Below, piece after piece: positions 16,420 through 24,892 of a DNA stretch of 31,000 bases (position 1 is its first letter; every line of letters begins with the position of its first letter). Source of the stretch: Anammoximicrobium sp032229885 (GTDB taxonomy: Bacteria > Planctomycetota > Planctomycetia > Pirellulales > Pirellulaceae); NCBI GenBank assembly GCA_032229885.1, contig JAVYAJ010000239.1:1-31000 (forward strand). The letters run 5' to 3'. A program made the position numbers and the translations under genes. Below the pieces are notes generated by a model, which saw only the letters and a program-made list of their open reading frames with translations, was not told where the DNA came from and did no database searches.

Positions 16420-16953
16420 GTGAGGAAACTACTGACCATTTTTCGTGCAACGAGTGTCGTACTGGCCTGTGCCTCGTGGGTGCTGCCCACGCACGAGCTC
16501 GCCGCCGCCCAACCATCGGCGGTCGGCGTTTCCGCTGCGCAGATCGTCGACGTGCGGTTGGACGAACACGGAGCCTTGCACGGGCGACTGGTGGATTCGA
16601 CGGGGCAGGCCAGCGCAGATCGAACCGTCCTGTTGCAGCAGGCCGGCGGTCCGCCGCTCGCCGCGCAGACCGACGCGAGTGGTAGGTTCCTTCTGCCGCG
16701 CGTCGCGCCGGGCGTTCAGCGAGCGATGGCAGGACAGACCGCGATGGTCTGTCGCGTGTGGACCTCGTCGGCCGCGCCGCCGTCGGCCGTTCCCGAGGTG
16801 TTGTTGGCCGCCGACTCAAGCGTCGTCCGCGGCCAGCAGCCGTTCAGCGCGATCTTCACCAATCCTTTGTTCGTCGGATTGGTGATCGCGGCGGCTGTTG
16901 CGATACCGTTGGCGGTGCACAAATCGCGCGGTGATCGGCCGTCCGGCAGTTGA
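16420..16953 (+). CDS. Second Cna_B/carboxypeptidase-regulatory-like membrane-anchored protein (paralogue)
   Basis: A 177-residue diverged copy of the preceding gene with the same layout. It has a signal peptide ending near HELAAAQ and a beta domain with GALHGRLVDSTGQASADRTV, then QTDASGRFLLPRVAPGV and RVWTSSAAPPSA. A C-terminal membrane helix (NPLFVGLVIAAAVAIPLAV) precedes a basic tail. The shared APPSA motif sits at matching positions, followed by 27-33 residues before the membrane helix. The GTG at 16420 is chosen because the signal sequence begins there (VRKLLTIF) and GCGAGGGA at 16407-16414 can serve as ribosome-binding site; an in-frame ATG at 16360 would add 20 non-signal residues. It lies 60 bp before the Wza-like gene, so it is probably cotranscribed with it. 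Confidence 0.8.
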   Translation: MRKLLTIFRATSVVLACASWVLPTHELAAAQPSAVGVSAAQIVDVRLDEHGALHGRLVDSTGQASADRTVLLQQAGGPPLAAQTDASGRFLLPRVAPGVQRAMAGQTAMVCRVWTSSAAPPSAVPEVLLAADSSVVRGQQPFSAIFTNPLFVGLVIAAAVAIPLAVHKSRGDRPSGS

Positions 16954-17013
16954 GCCCGCGATGTGCGACACGGCTGGATCTTCGTTCGCAGTCCTACCTT
17001 CTATGGCGAGCTG

Positions 17014-18102
17014 ATGCCCCGATTCAGAACCTTCGAGTCTTGGTTCTCGATTACGTGGCCGGGGATTGCCGGACGTGCGCTGTTGCTGGTAGGCGCGCTG
17101 GCGGGATGTGTGGGCTGCAAGAGCACCGCCTATCAGGCCTCGAAGCTGCCTCCGGAACTGATGGCCGAGCGGATCGACGGGCCGCGGAAGGTCGACCTCT
17201 CGCGTCTGGCCCGCGGCGCGGTGCGCAGCGAGGCGGTTTGTCCGGGCGACGTGCTCGAGGTGACCATCGCCACGGGGCTGGAGGAGAAAAGCCCGGACAG
17301 TTGGCCGTTGCGGGTGTCTGAGGGCGGCGAGGTGAACGTGCCGTTGGTGGGCAATGTCCGCGTGGCCGGGATGCTGCTGCCGGACGCCGAGCAGGTGATC
17401 CATCGCGAGTGCATCGCCCGCCGCCTGTATCGGGATCCGCAAGTGTCCGTTCTGTTGCGCACCCGCAAGATGGTTCGGGTCAGCGTCGTAGGCGCCGTCG
17501 CCGAGCCGGGGGCGTATGAACTGCCGGCGGTCAGTTGCGATCTGTTGACCGCCCTGATGGCGGCCGGCGGGCTGACGCCGGAGGCCTCGACGATCGTCGA
17601 AATCCGCAACATGGCGAATCCTGCCGGAGCGCAGCCCGTGATTCAGACGGTCAGCACGGTGGCTCAGGCCGGGTCCGTGCGGGTCGATCTGGTCGCGGCC
17701 GGCCAGGGGCTTAGTCCGGATTACCGGATCGACGACGGCTCGGTGATCATGGTCCGCGAACGCGAACCGAAGACAATCCAGGTCATCGGGCTGGTGCGAC
17801 GGCCCGACCAACTGACGATCCCGCCCGACAAGGAAGTCCGCCTGTTGGACGCGATCGCGATGGCTGGCGGGCTGACTCTGGAATTGGCGGACAAGGTCCA
17901 CGTGATCCGCAACCTGGAAACCGTCGATCATCCGGTCGTGATTCAAACTTCGATCCGCGACGCGAAGCGGGGCGGCAATGCGAACCTGATCCTGGCGCCC
18001 GGCGACGTGGTAAGCGTCGAAGAAACGCCGCTGACGTTCACCGTCTCGACGATCCAGAACTTCATCCGTTTCGGTTTCTCGGCGGCCATCCCCGGCCTCT
18101 GA
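17014..18102 (+). CDS. Wza-like polysaccharide export lipoprotein with SLBB domains
   Basis: A 362-residue outer-membrane polysaccharide export protein. A lipoprotein signal with LVGALAGC precedes the acylated Cys at about residue 32 (or Cys35 in VGCKS). The poly-export domain starts at CPGDVLEVTIATG and contains VNVPLVGNVRVAGMLLPDAE. Two SLBB domains follow: one at VRVSVVGAVAEPGAYELPA with LMAAGGLTPEA, the second at TIQVIGLVRRPDQLTIPPD with AIAMAGGLTLEL. The C-terminal IQNFIRFGFSAAIPGL could be the amphipathic helix that spans the outer membrane in Wza. The ATG at 17014 is preferred over a GTG at 16963 because it gives a compact lipoprotein signal. The partner inner-membrane kinase gene starts 20 bp downstream, as is common for Wza/Wzc pairs. 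Confidence 0.92.
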   Translation: MPRFRTFESWFSITWPGIAGRALLLVGALAGCVGCKSTAYQASKLPPELMAERIDGPRKVDLSRLARGAVRSEAVCPGDVLEVTIATGLEEKSPDSWPLRVSEGGEVNVPLVGNVRVAGMLLPDAEQVIHRECIARRLYRDPQVSVLLRTRKMVRVSVVGAVAEPGAYELPAVSCDLLTALMAAGGLTPEASTIVEIRNMANPAGAQPVIQTVSTVAQAGSVRVDLVAAGQGLSPDYRIDDGSVIMVREREPKTIQVIGLVRRPDQLTIPPDKEVRLLDAIAMAGGLTLELADKVHVIRNLETVDHPVVIQTSIRDAKRGGNANLILAPGDVVSVEETPLTFTVSTIQNFIRFGFSAAIPGL

Positions 18103-18122
18103 TCTGCACGGGCCCACGACCC

Positions 18123-20543
18123 ATGAACCACGAACTCATCACTCCCGCCGACGAGACCGGCGCGCCCCCGTCGGGAGATACGATCCTGGCGACCATGCGG
18201 CTGCTGCGCGTCGTCTGGCACCGGCGAATCTATGTGTACAGCACGCTGGTCGTCGCGCTCTTGCTCGGCGCGCTGTACTACTTTACGGCGAACCGCGTCT
18301 ACGAGGCGACGGCCCAGTTGCTGATCCTGCAGGCAGGTCCGGAGATGCTGTCGCCCACGATGGCGGGCGGCGTCAATCGCGAGGCCTTGATTCCCACCTA
18401 CGAACGTCTGTTCAGCAGCGCGGTGGTGCTCGAAGGCGCCATCCAGGAACTGCTCAAGGCGCCCCCTCAAACACGCGTCGATTTCGCCGCCGTTCCTCGC
18501 GAAAAATGGGTCGACTTGCTGCGAGCCCGGCTGGCGGCCAGCGCTGTTCGTCGCACCAATGTGATCGAGGTCAGCTATCGGTCGCGGGATCCCAAAGCCG
18601 CCGAGGCGGTGGTCGGGGCGGTCGTTCAATCCTATCTCAACTTCATGGAGCGGAATCACAAGAACGTGTCCGCCGAGATCGTCCAGATTCTGGAGAAGGA
18701 ACGCGCCGAGATCTCGCAGCAGCTCGGCCGCCGCCAACACGACATGCTGACGGTCCAGAAGAAGGTCCGCGATCTGGGCATCTCCGGCAAGCAGGACGTG
18801 GTCCACCCGGCCGTCCAACGCGTTCTGCGGCTGAACGAAACGCTGGTCAAGGTCCAGCAGGACCGGCTGCAACTGGAAGCCTCGCTGGCGGCGATTCGCG
18901 CGGCGATCCGCGAAGGCAGCGACCTGCGCCAGCATCTGAACGATCTCGAACCATTGATCGGCCGCGAAATGATGCTCAGCGGGATGGGGCTGAACAGCAA
19001 AGACACCGAGGTGCGAGCGACGATCGAACGCCAGGTGATGGAGGATCGAGCCAAGCTGAAGACGCTGTTAGAGCATTACGGCGAGGCTCATCCCAAGGTC
19101 GTCGAAGTGATGCAGGCGATCCAGACTTCCGACGAGTACTTGCGCAACTACCAGACCTTGGCCGAACAGCGGTTGAAGGGGTGGGACGACCGACGCATGC
19201 AGACGCTGCTGGTGTCGATGGTCGAGGAGCGGCTGGCCGGATTGTGGGAACACGAGAATAAACTCAGCCGCCAGTACGCCCAGGCCGAGGAAGAAGCGGT
19301 CCAGTTGAACGATCGGATGGCCGAGTTGCGGATGGTCGAACACGACCTGACCCGGCTGCGCAACTTGCACGACGCGCTGCTGACGCGGATCAACAACATC
19401 GACATCGGCAAGGATCAATCCGACCTGCGGGTGGCCGTGGTCAGCGAGCCTAAGGCCGCGGGACGTCCTGTTTCGCCCCGGCGAACGCTGATCGGCGCCG
19501 CCGCGCTGTTGGGCGGCCTAGCCACCGGCATCGCGCTGGCTTACGTCTTGGACGTGCTCGACGACCGATTCCGTTCGCCCGAAGAACTGCAACAGCAACT
19601 GCGCGCTCCCGTGCTGGCCATGATTCGCCAACTGAGCATGTCTCAGGCCAGCGGGCTCCAGGCGCTCCACGTCCATACGGCTCCCGAGTCGGTCGAGAGC
19701 GAGGCGTTCCGCACGTTGCGTACGACGCTGGCGTTCTCGGGTCAGGATCTCGAGCGAATCGCGGTCACCAGCACCGAGCCGGGCGACGGGAAGACCACGG
19801 TGCTGGCAAACCTCGGCGTCTCGTACGCCCACGCGGGCAAACGGACGCTGCTGATCGATTGCGATCTGCGGCGGCCGGGGCTGACCAAGCTGTTCGAGCT
19901 GCGGGCGGCGGGCGGCGTGTCCGAGATCCTCCGCGGCGACGAAGACATCGCCACGATGTGCGACCAGCGGGTGCTGTTGACGGGAATCGACAACCTGGAC
20001 ATCCTTCCGTGCGGCCCCAAACCGTCGAATCCGGCCGAACTGCTCAGCGGCTCGCGGCTGTCCGATCTGTTGGCGTGGGCCGAGTCGTTCTATGACCAGG
20101 TGCTGATTGACTGTCCGCCGATCCTGGCCGCCAGCGATGCCGCGATCGTGGGGCGGCTGGTCGACAGCCTGCTGTTGGTCATGCAGCCGGAGAAGAACCA
20201 CCGCCGTCTGGTCCTGCGCGCCGTCAACGGCCTGGCTTCGATCGGCGTCCAGATCCGCGGGATCGTCGCCAATCGGATCAACGGCGAGAAGAACGCCAGC
20301 TACTACGGATACGGCGGGTATGGATATGGCTATGGATACGGATACAGCGAGTCAAACACCGAGCTAGACGTCGAGCGGCAAGATGAGCCGAGCGTCCAGC
20401 CGGTCCCCGACAGCGCGCCATCCCGGGCCGACCGCCCGCAGTTGGCCGTGGTCGCCGCCTCCGATGATCCGGACACCGCGTCCAGCGCGGTCCAGGCCCA
20501 GCCGCGACCGCGAAACCAAACCAAGCCTCGCCGTGCGGCCTAA
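18123..20543 (+). CDS. Wzc-like polysaccharide co-polymerase / bacterial tyrosine autokinase
   Basis: An 806-residue fusion of a Wzz chain-length domain and a BY-kinase. The first membrane helix is near residues 38-57 (VYSTLVVALLLGALYYFTA). A long periplasmic coiled-coil part runs to a second helix near residue 460 (GAAALLGGLATGIALAYVL). The cytoplasmic kinase has Walker A EPGDGKTT with Lys557, Walker A' LIDCDLRRPG (577-586) and Walker B VLIDCPP (660-666). Eight tyrosines between 727 and 741 form a YG-repeat phosphorylation cluster. An extra ~65-residue Pro/Arg/Asp-rich tail lies beyond it. The protein is expected to couple polymer length and export to autophosphorylation. It follows the Wza-like gene by 20 bp and lacks a clear ribosome-binding site, which suggests coupling. 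Confidence 0.94.
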   Translation: MNHELITPADETGAPPSGDTILATMRLLRVVWHRRIYVYSTLVVALLLGALYYFTANRVYEATAQLLILQAGPEMLSPTMAGGVNREALIPTYERLFSSAVVLEGAIQELLKAPPQTRVDFAAVPREKWVDLLRARLAASAVRRTNVIEVSYRSRDPKAAEAVVGAVVQSYLNFMERNHKNVSAEIVQILEKERAEISQQLGRRQHDMLTVQKKVRDLGISGKQDVVHPAVQRVLRLNETLVKVQQDRLQLEASLAAIRAAIREGSDLRQHLNDLEPLIGREMMLSGMGLNSKDTEVRATIERQVMEDRAKLKTLLEHYGEAHPKVVEVMQAIQTSDEYLRNYQTLAEQRLKGWDDRRMQTLLVSMVEERLAGLWEHENKLSRQYAQAEEEAVQLNDRMAELRMVEHDLTRLRNLHDALLTRINNIDIGKDQSDLRVAVVSEPKAAGRPVSPRRTLIGAAALLGGLATGIALAYVLDVLDDRFRSPEELQQQLRAPVLAMIRQLSMSQASGLQALHVHTAPESVESEAFRTLRTTLAFSGQDLERIAVTSTEPGDGKTTVLANLGVSYAHAGKRTLLIDCDLRRPGLTKLFELRAAGGVSEILRGDEDIATMCDQRVLLTGIDNLDILPCGPKPSNPAELLSGSRLSDLLAWAESFYDQVLIDCPPILAASDAAIVGRLVDSLLLVMQPEKNHRRLVLRAVNGLASIGVQIRGIVANRINGEKNASYYGYGGYGYGYGYGYSESNTELDVERQDEPSVQPVPDSAPSRADRPQLAVVAASDDPDTASSAVQAQPRPRNQTKPRRAA

Positions 20544-20565
20544 ACGGGCGCGCAGCCGATCGACA

Positions 20566-22875
20566 TCACTCGCCCTGCGCTGGGGCATATAATTCGGGGC
20601 GGCGACACTGCAGGATGACCGCGCGCAGATCGCCCACGGCGACGGGCCGATTGAATCGACCGTACATCTTGTCGCGATCCTCGCGCGGGATGTTGCGTTT
20701 CACCGGATCCGGATACGTTCCCTCGCGGCGGACGTCGTCCGGCCACTGGTAGAACTTTGGGCGATTGTCGAGGTCGATCGTGGTCACCACCGGCGGGTTG
20801 GCGACGCCGAATTGCGAGGCCGCCATGACGACGCCCCACGGATCCATGATGTACGTCCGATGGTCGCATTCGGCGCCGCGGCCGCCGGCGCGCAGCAAAT
20901 AGTAGCCGTTGTCGACGCACCGATGCCCGTCGCGCAGACGGATGGACTCGCTGTACGGCCCGGCGTCCTGCGTGGACAGCAACATCAGATCGACCTGATG
21001 CAAGGCGGCGACGCGGTCGATCTCGTGCCGCGCTACGTCCAGGCAGATCTTGGTGCAGATGCGGCCAAAGTCCAAGTCGAAGATTCCGACCCGATCGCCC
21101 GCGCGATAATACTTCGACTCGCGCGGCGTGGTTTGAGCGATCTTGGTGTATCGCCCCACCTCCTGTCCTTCGCGATCGTACACGATCGATTCATTGAAGC
21201 CTCGCTCCAGCTCGCCGGCGATCACCACGTTCATGTGATTCCGCTTGGCCGCCTCGGCGATCTGGGCCAACCGCTGGCGGTTGCGCGCGCGAAACTCATC
21301 GACCTGCGCGTCGTTGTTGTACCAGACGTATTCCCACAGACAGACGATATCGCATTCCTGGCGGCCACAGGCGTCCAGCTTGGCGATCAGACTCTCGAAG
21401 TTCGTGTCGCACTCGATGACCGCCGCGCGAATCACTCGCCGCTCGGCCTTTCGCGGCGGCGTTGGCAGGGTGGGCGCCGTAATGGACACGAACATCCCGC
21501 TGGTGTCATAGCCGCCGTCGCGCGGAGCGCCGGTCAGATGCGCGGCCGGAACGATCGCCAACGCCACGCCGCCGGCATGGCCCGAGTCGGCCAGCGTGTG
21601 GCCGTCCCGGGCCAGGTATTGGGCTCGCCCCAGCGGCCAAGACGCCGTCCACGAGAAACGGTCAGCGTACCCGCCATAGCCGTGTCGGCCGGCGTACTGG
21701 GCAACCGCGTATTGCAGGCCGTTTTGGACCGCGCGGCCGCGCAAAGCGAAGCTGAACAAGTGTTCGTCGCGGCAGGCGAACGGCTTGGTCGACCACACCA
21801 CCAGCGACGCGCCGCGGCGGGCCAACACCGTGTCGATCTCCGGAAAGTAGTGATCGGATCCGATCTTCATCCCGATCGCGCCAAAGTCAGTTGCGAACAC
21901 GGGCAGTTCGTCGCCCAACGCCAAGTCGTCTTCGTCGGGCAAGCGATGCGATTTGCGATATTTGCCCACGATCTTTCCCTGGCGATCGCAGAGGAACGAC
22001 GTGACATACACACGATCGCCGTCCTGTTCGCGCAGGTTGCCGACCACGTACATCCGATGCCGCGCAGCCCGCTGGGCGATCTGCGTCGATGTCGGGCCGG
22101 GAATCGGCTCGGGCGGCTGGTCGACGCATTCCTCAGGCAGACAGGCCAGATCCGCGCCCAGCAAGCCGGCCTCGTCCAGCGCCGCCAGGGTCGCGTCGAG
22201 CGTTCGGCTGCCCTCATCCCAAACCAGCGAGATCGGAGCGACGCGAACGCGCCGGATCCGTCGCGCCAATCGCTCGCTGTGGATCGCATTGGCCGCGCCT
22301 TGGCCGCCCGTCACAACCACCTCGTCGACCGTCAGTTCGATCGGCGATCCCGAGGTCGTATCGACGGCCAGGATGATCGACTGCAGCCAGCCGTCGCTGG
22401 CTCGCCGCCCGCCCTGTTCGCACCAATCGCTCAAATGGTCGTATGCCCGCTCGAGCCGGATCTCCTGCCACTCGGGCGAGACGTCGACGCTGGGTCCATG
22501 ATAGATGAACCCGAACGGCGAGAGGCCGATCTTGAGCGACGCGCGGACGTTCGTCCGCAACCGCAACGACACCGCCTTCAGTTCGGGGACCAGCGGTACG
22601 GGATCCGGCAGCCGGAACGCCCAATAGGCCAGCCGGTTCGCTCCGTCGGGCGCAAAATTCGCGCGCAACACCGCCGAGGCGGCATCTCCGAGGCCGGCCT
22701 CGACGTGGGCCGTCCATTCGGCGGCGGTAGGCATGTCGCCCCAGATATGCTCGAACGGTGCGCGGTCGAATGGGCGATCAAACGATTCGCGAAAGATCTC
22801 CTCGTCCGTCGCATCCGCGACCCCAACGCCCAGGCTGAGACAGACGATCCCGCAAAACAGGCATCCGATGTTCAT
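20566..22875 (-). CDS. Secreted carbon-nitrogen hydrolase with two tandem nitrilase-like domains
   Basis: A 769-residue protein. A signal peptide (to about VADA, residue 22) and a beta-rich N-terminal module (~30-190, jelly-roll or carbohydrate-binding look) precede two nitrilase-superfamily domains. Domain 1 (~210-450) has the Glu (Glu248 or 249 in LPEEC) and Lys308 (KYRKSHRL). At the nucleophile it reads KIGSDHYFPE, with Gly339 where Cys is expected. Domain 2 (~480-720) has Glu515 (CLWEYVW), Lys578 (RYTKIAQT) and Cys611 (KICLDVARHE), a full triad. The second domain is therefore predicted to cleave amide or nitrile C-N bonds, and the first to be structural. The start follows AAAGGG. It lies 79 bp after the sulfatase gene on the same strand and ends 22 bp from the convergent Wzc-like gene. 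The substrate is unknown. Confidence 0.87.
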   Translation of the reverse strand: MNIGCLFCGIVCLSLGVGVADATDEEIFRESFDRPFDRAPFEHIWGDMPTAAEWTAHVEAGLGDAASAVLRANFAPDGANRLAYWAFRLPDPVPLVPELKAVSLRLRTNVRASLKIGLSPFGFIYHGPSVDVSPEWQEIRLERAYDHLSDWCEQGGRRASDGWLQSIILAVDTTSGSPIELTVDEVVVTGGQGAANAIHSERLARRIRRVRVAPISLVWDEGSRTLDATLAALDEAGLLGADLACLPEECVDQPPEPIPGPTSTQIAQRAARHRMYVVGNLREQDGDRVYVTSFLCDRQGKIVGKYRKSHRLPDEDDLALGDELPVFATDFGAIGMKIGSDHYFPEIDTVLARRGASLVVWSTKPFACRDEHLFSFALRGRAVQNGLQYAVAQYAGRHGYGGYADRFSWTASWPLGRAQYLARDGHTLADSGHAGGVALAIVPAAHLTGAPRDGGYDTSGMFVSITAPTLPTPPRKAERRVIRAAVIECDTNFESLIAKLDACGRQECDIVCLWEYVWYNNDAQVDEFRARNRQRLAQIAEAAKRNHMNVVIAGELERGFNESIVYDREGQEVGRYTKIAQTTPRESKYYRAGDRVGIFDLDFGRICTKICLDVARHEIDRVAALHQVDLMLLSTQDAGPYSESIRLRDGHRCVDNGYYLLRAGGRGAECDHRTYIMDPWGVVMAASQFGVANPPVVTTIDLDNRPKFYQWPDDVRREGTYPDPVKRNIPREDRDKMYGRFNRPVAVGDLRAVILQCRRPELYAPAQGE

Positions 22876-22903
22876 TCCCTTTCTCCCAATGGACGACGGC
22901 TAT

Positions 22904-22943
22904 ATGCGGCCGACCCATGCGGCCCGACTCATGCAGCCCGACC
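22904..22943. repeat. Three tandem 13-14-bp repeats between sulfatase and nitrilase genes
   Basis: ATGCGGCCGACCC (22904-22916), ATGCGGCCCGACTC (22917-22930) and ATGCAGCCCGACC (22931-22943) are near-identical units on the + strand. They fill half of the 79-bp gap between two minus-strand genes. They could form an mRNA structure that adjusts expression of the downstream nitrilase, or be simple slippage. Confidence 0.5.
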
Positions 22944-22954
22944 GCTTTCGAGGC

Positions 22955-24625
22955 TTACGGTCTTGCGTCTCGCGGCCTGGGTTGGCTCGGTGTTACGTGC
23001 TCGGAACGAATCTCGATGGCCCGATCGTTGGGTTGGTTGGGGCCGGGCGTGCTGCGGCCGTTGCGCACCAGACGTTCGAGCAACTGCGTCAGCTCTTGGA
23101 CACGCGCCGGCTCGCGATCTTGGACGTTGTGACGTTCGCCCAGGTCTTCGTCCAGATTGAACAGTTGAACCGGCGGCAGGCCGGCAGCCTGTTTGGCGCC
23201 GGGACGCGGCGCGCTCCAGCCGCCCGAGTCGGGGCACAAGGCCAACTTCCACGGGCCGCGACGAATGGCGAACGAGCCGTTGATCGAGTGCGACACCAGA
23301 TGATCGCGGCCTCCCTGGCCGCCGCGCAGCGCGCCCAGAAAGCTGATGCTGTCCTCGCCCGCGTCATCCGGCAGCGGACGTCCACTGAACTCGGCCAGCG
23401 TGGCCAGGACATCGGTCATGCAGACGAGCTGCGGGCTCACGCTGCCGGCCCGAACCACGCCGGGCCAGCGCGCGACCAGCGGCACGCGATGCCCGCCTTC
23501 GAAAATGTCGGCCTTGTGGCCGCGCAACGGGCCGCTGGGATGATGGCCGTGCGCGGCGAGCTTGTCGAACTGGGCCTCCGGCGAGCAGCCGTTGTCGCTG
23601 GCGAACAGTACGAGCGTGTTGTCCGTCAACTGGCAGCGGCCCAGCGTCGCCAGGATCTCGCCCACTGCCGCGTCGGTCTGCATGACGAAATCGGCATACG
23701 GCGTGATCCCACTGCGACCCTGCCAGGCAGGTGTCGGCAGGATCGGAGTGTGAGGCGAAGCAAACGGCACGTACAGGAAGAATGGCTGCCCGGCCCGCGC
23801 GTCCGCGGCGCAACGGTCGATGAACTCGCACGACTTGCGGACGATCGTCGGCAAAACATCCATCGCGTCGAAGTCGGGAGCGGCAGGCCCCTGCCGCGTT
23901 CGGCGGGTCGAGGCCGCGCCGTGCATCATCGGAAAGCTGCGATCCTCCGTCGGCAACGACGCCACGCGATCGTTCTCGATGAACGTGTACGGCACCATGT
24001 CCAGCGACGCGCTGATGCCGTAGAAATAGTCGAACCCGACGCTGTTCGGGCCGTTGGCGATCGGCCGATCATAGGCGACGTTGAACACCTGTTCGCGCGG
24101 TTCGATGCTCAGCTCGGACACCTGTTTGCCCGGCTTGACCGCCCAATCCATGCCCAAGTGCCATTTTCCGACACAGGCCGTCCGATAGCCCTGCTGTTTG
24201 AGCCAGGACGCCACCGTCGTTCGCGAGGGCGCGATCAGGTGCGGGCTCAGCCCGCCCAGCACGCCGCGTCCGAGCCTCGAACGCCAGTTGTATCGTCCGG
24301 TCAACAATCCGTACCGCGACGGCGAACAGACGGACGAACTGGTGTGCGCGTCGGTGAATCGCATTCCCTCGGTGGCCAGCCGATCCACGTGCGGCGTCGG
24401 GACCTTTCCGCCGTAACACTGGATGTCGCCCCAGCCCAAGTCGTCGGCAAACAGGATGACGATGTTCGGCGCGGTTCGAGATTCGGCACACAAACCGTGC
24501 CTCTCCGAGGCCGTCGCCAAACCAAAGGCAAGGCTGACCAGCGCCAATGCCGCGAGTCGATGCCGCGTTTGACGAGACGAACCACGGTTGGAGGCAAACC
24601 GAGCGGCACAGGAAGGAGACATCAT
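22955..24625 (-). CDS. Secreted type I sulfatase (arylsulfatase family)
   Basis: A 556-residue sulfatase. A signal sequence lies at about residues 22-40 (HRLAALALVSLAFGLATA). The metal site NIVILFADDLGWGD follows. The sulfatase signature CSPSRYGLLTGR has Cys100, which is converted to formylglycine by an FGE-type enzyme. KWHLGMDWA and ASDNGC carry further active-site residues. It hydrolyses sulfate esters, probably from sulfated polysaccharides; many such genes are a planctomycete trait. The ATG at 24625 is used, with GAGG about 7 nt upstream; a TTG at 24628 and an ATG at 24622 are adjacent alternatives. It lies between a Gfo/Idh/MocA gene (267 bp upstream) and the nitrilase gene (79 bp downstream) on the same strand. 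The exact substrate cannot be read from sequence. Confidence 0.93.
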   Translation of the reverse strand: MMSPSCAARFASNRGSSRQTRHRLAALALVSLAFGLATASERHGLCAESRTAPNIVILFADDLGWGDIQCYGGKVPTPHVDRLATEGMRFTDAHTSSSVCSPSRYGLLTGRYNWRSRLGRGVLGGLSPHLIAPSRTTVASWLKQQGYRTACVGKWHLGMDWAVKPGKQVSELSIEPREQVFNVAYDRPIANGPNSVGFDYFYGISASLDMVPYTFIENDRVASLPTEDRSFPMMHGAASTRRTRQGPAAPDFDAMDVLPTIVRKSCEFIDRCAADARAGQPFFLYVPFASPHTPILPTPAWQGRSGITPYADFVMQTDAAVGEILATLGRCQLTDNTLVLFASDNGCSPEAQFDKLAAHGHHPSGPLRGHKADIFEGGHRVPLVARWPGVVRAGSVSPQLVCMTDVLATLAEFSGRPLPDDAGEDSISFLGALRGGQGGRDHLVSHSINGSFAIRRGPWKLALCPDSGGWSAPRPGAKQAAGLPPVQLFNLDEDLGERHNVQDREPARVQELTQLLERLVRNGRSTPGPNQPNDRAIEIRSEHVTPSQPRPRDARP

Positions 24626-24892
24626 CAAGGCGCCTCAATCATGCTAGAGTCGAGCGTCGGTCGTCACGAGCGCGCCGCAAGCGAGTGCGCGCCCCCCCAT
24701 GGCGCCTCGGCCGCCGCGCCGTCAAAAAGGGTCGCGTTCGGTGCGTCGCAAACCGCGCAATTGTCCGGTAACGCCCGACACGCCGCCTTCGTCTGCATTA
24801 CGATGTGGCCGCGGCATCCTGCCGCAGATCCTGACAGACGTCACCTTCGCGTCCGCGGTACGACGATTGTCGCCGACTTGATCCACTCTGGT

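Noticed and set aside
16816..18117. 433-residue minus-strand frame over the Wza-like gene
   Set aside because: Antisense shadow of a clear SLBB export protein.
20812..23160. 782-residue + strand frame over the nitrilase gene
   Set aside because: Antisense to a gene with signal peptide and nitrilase motifs; the frame itself has none.
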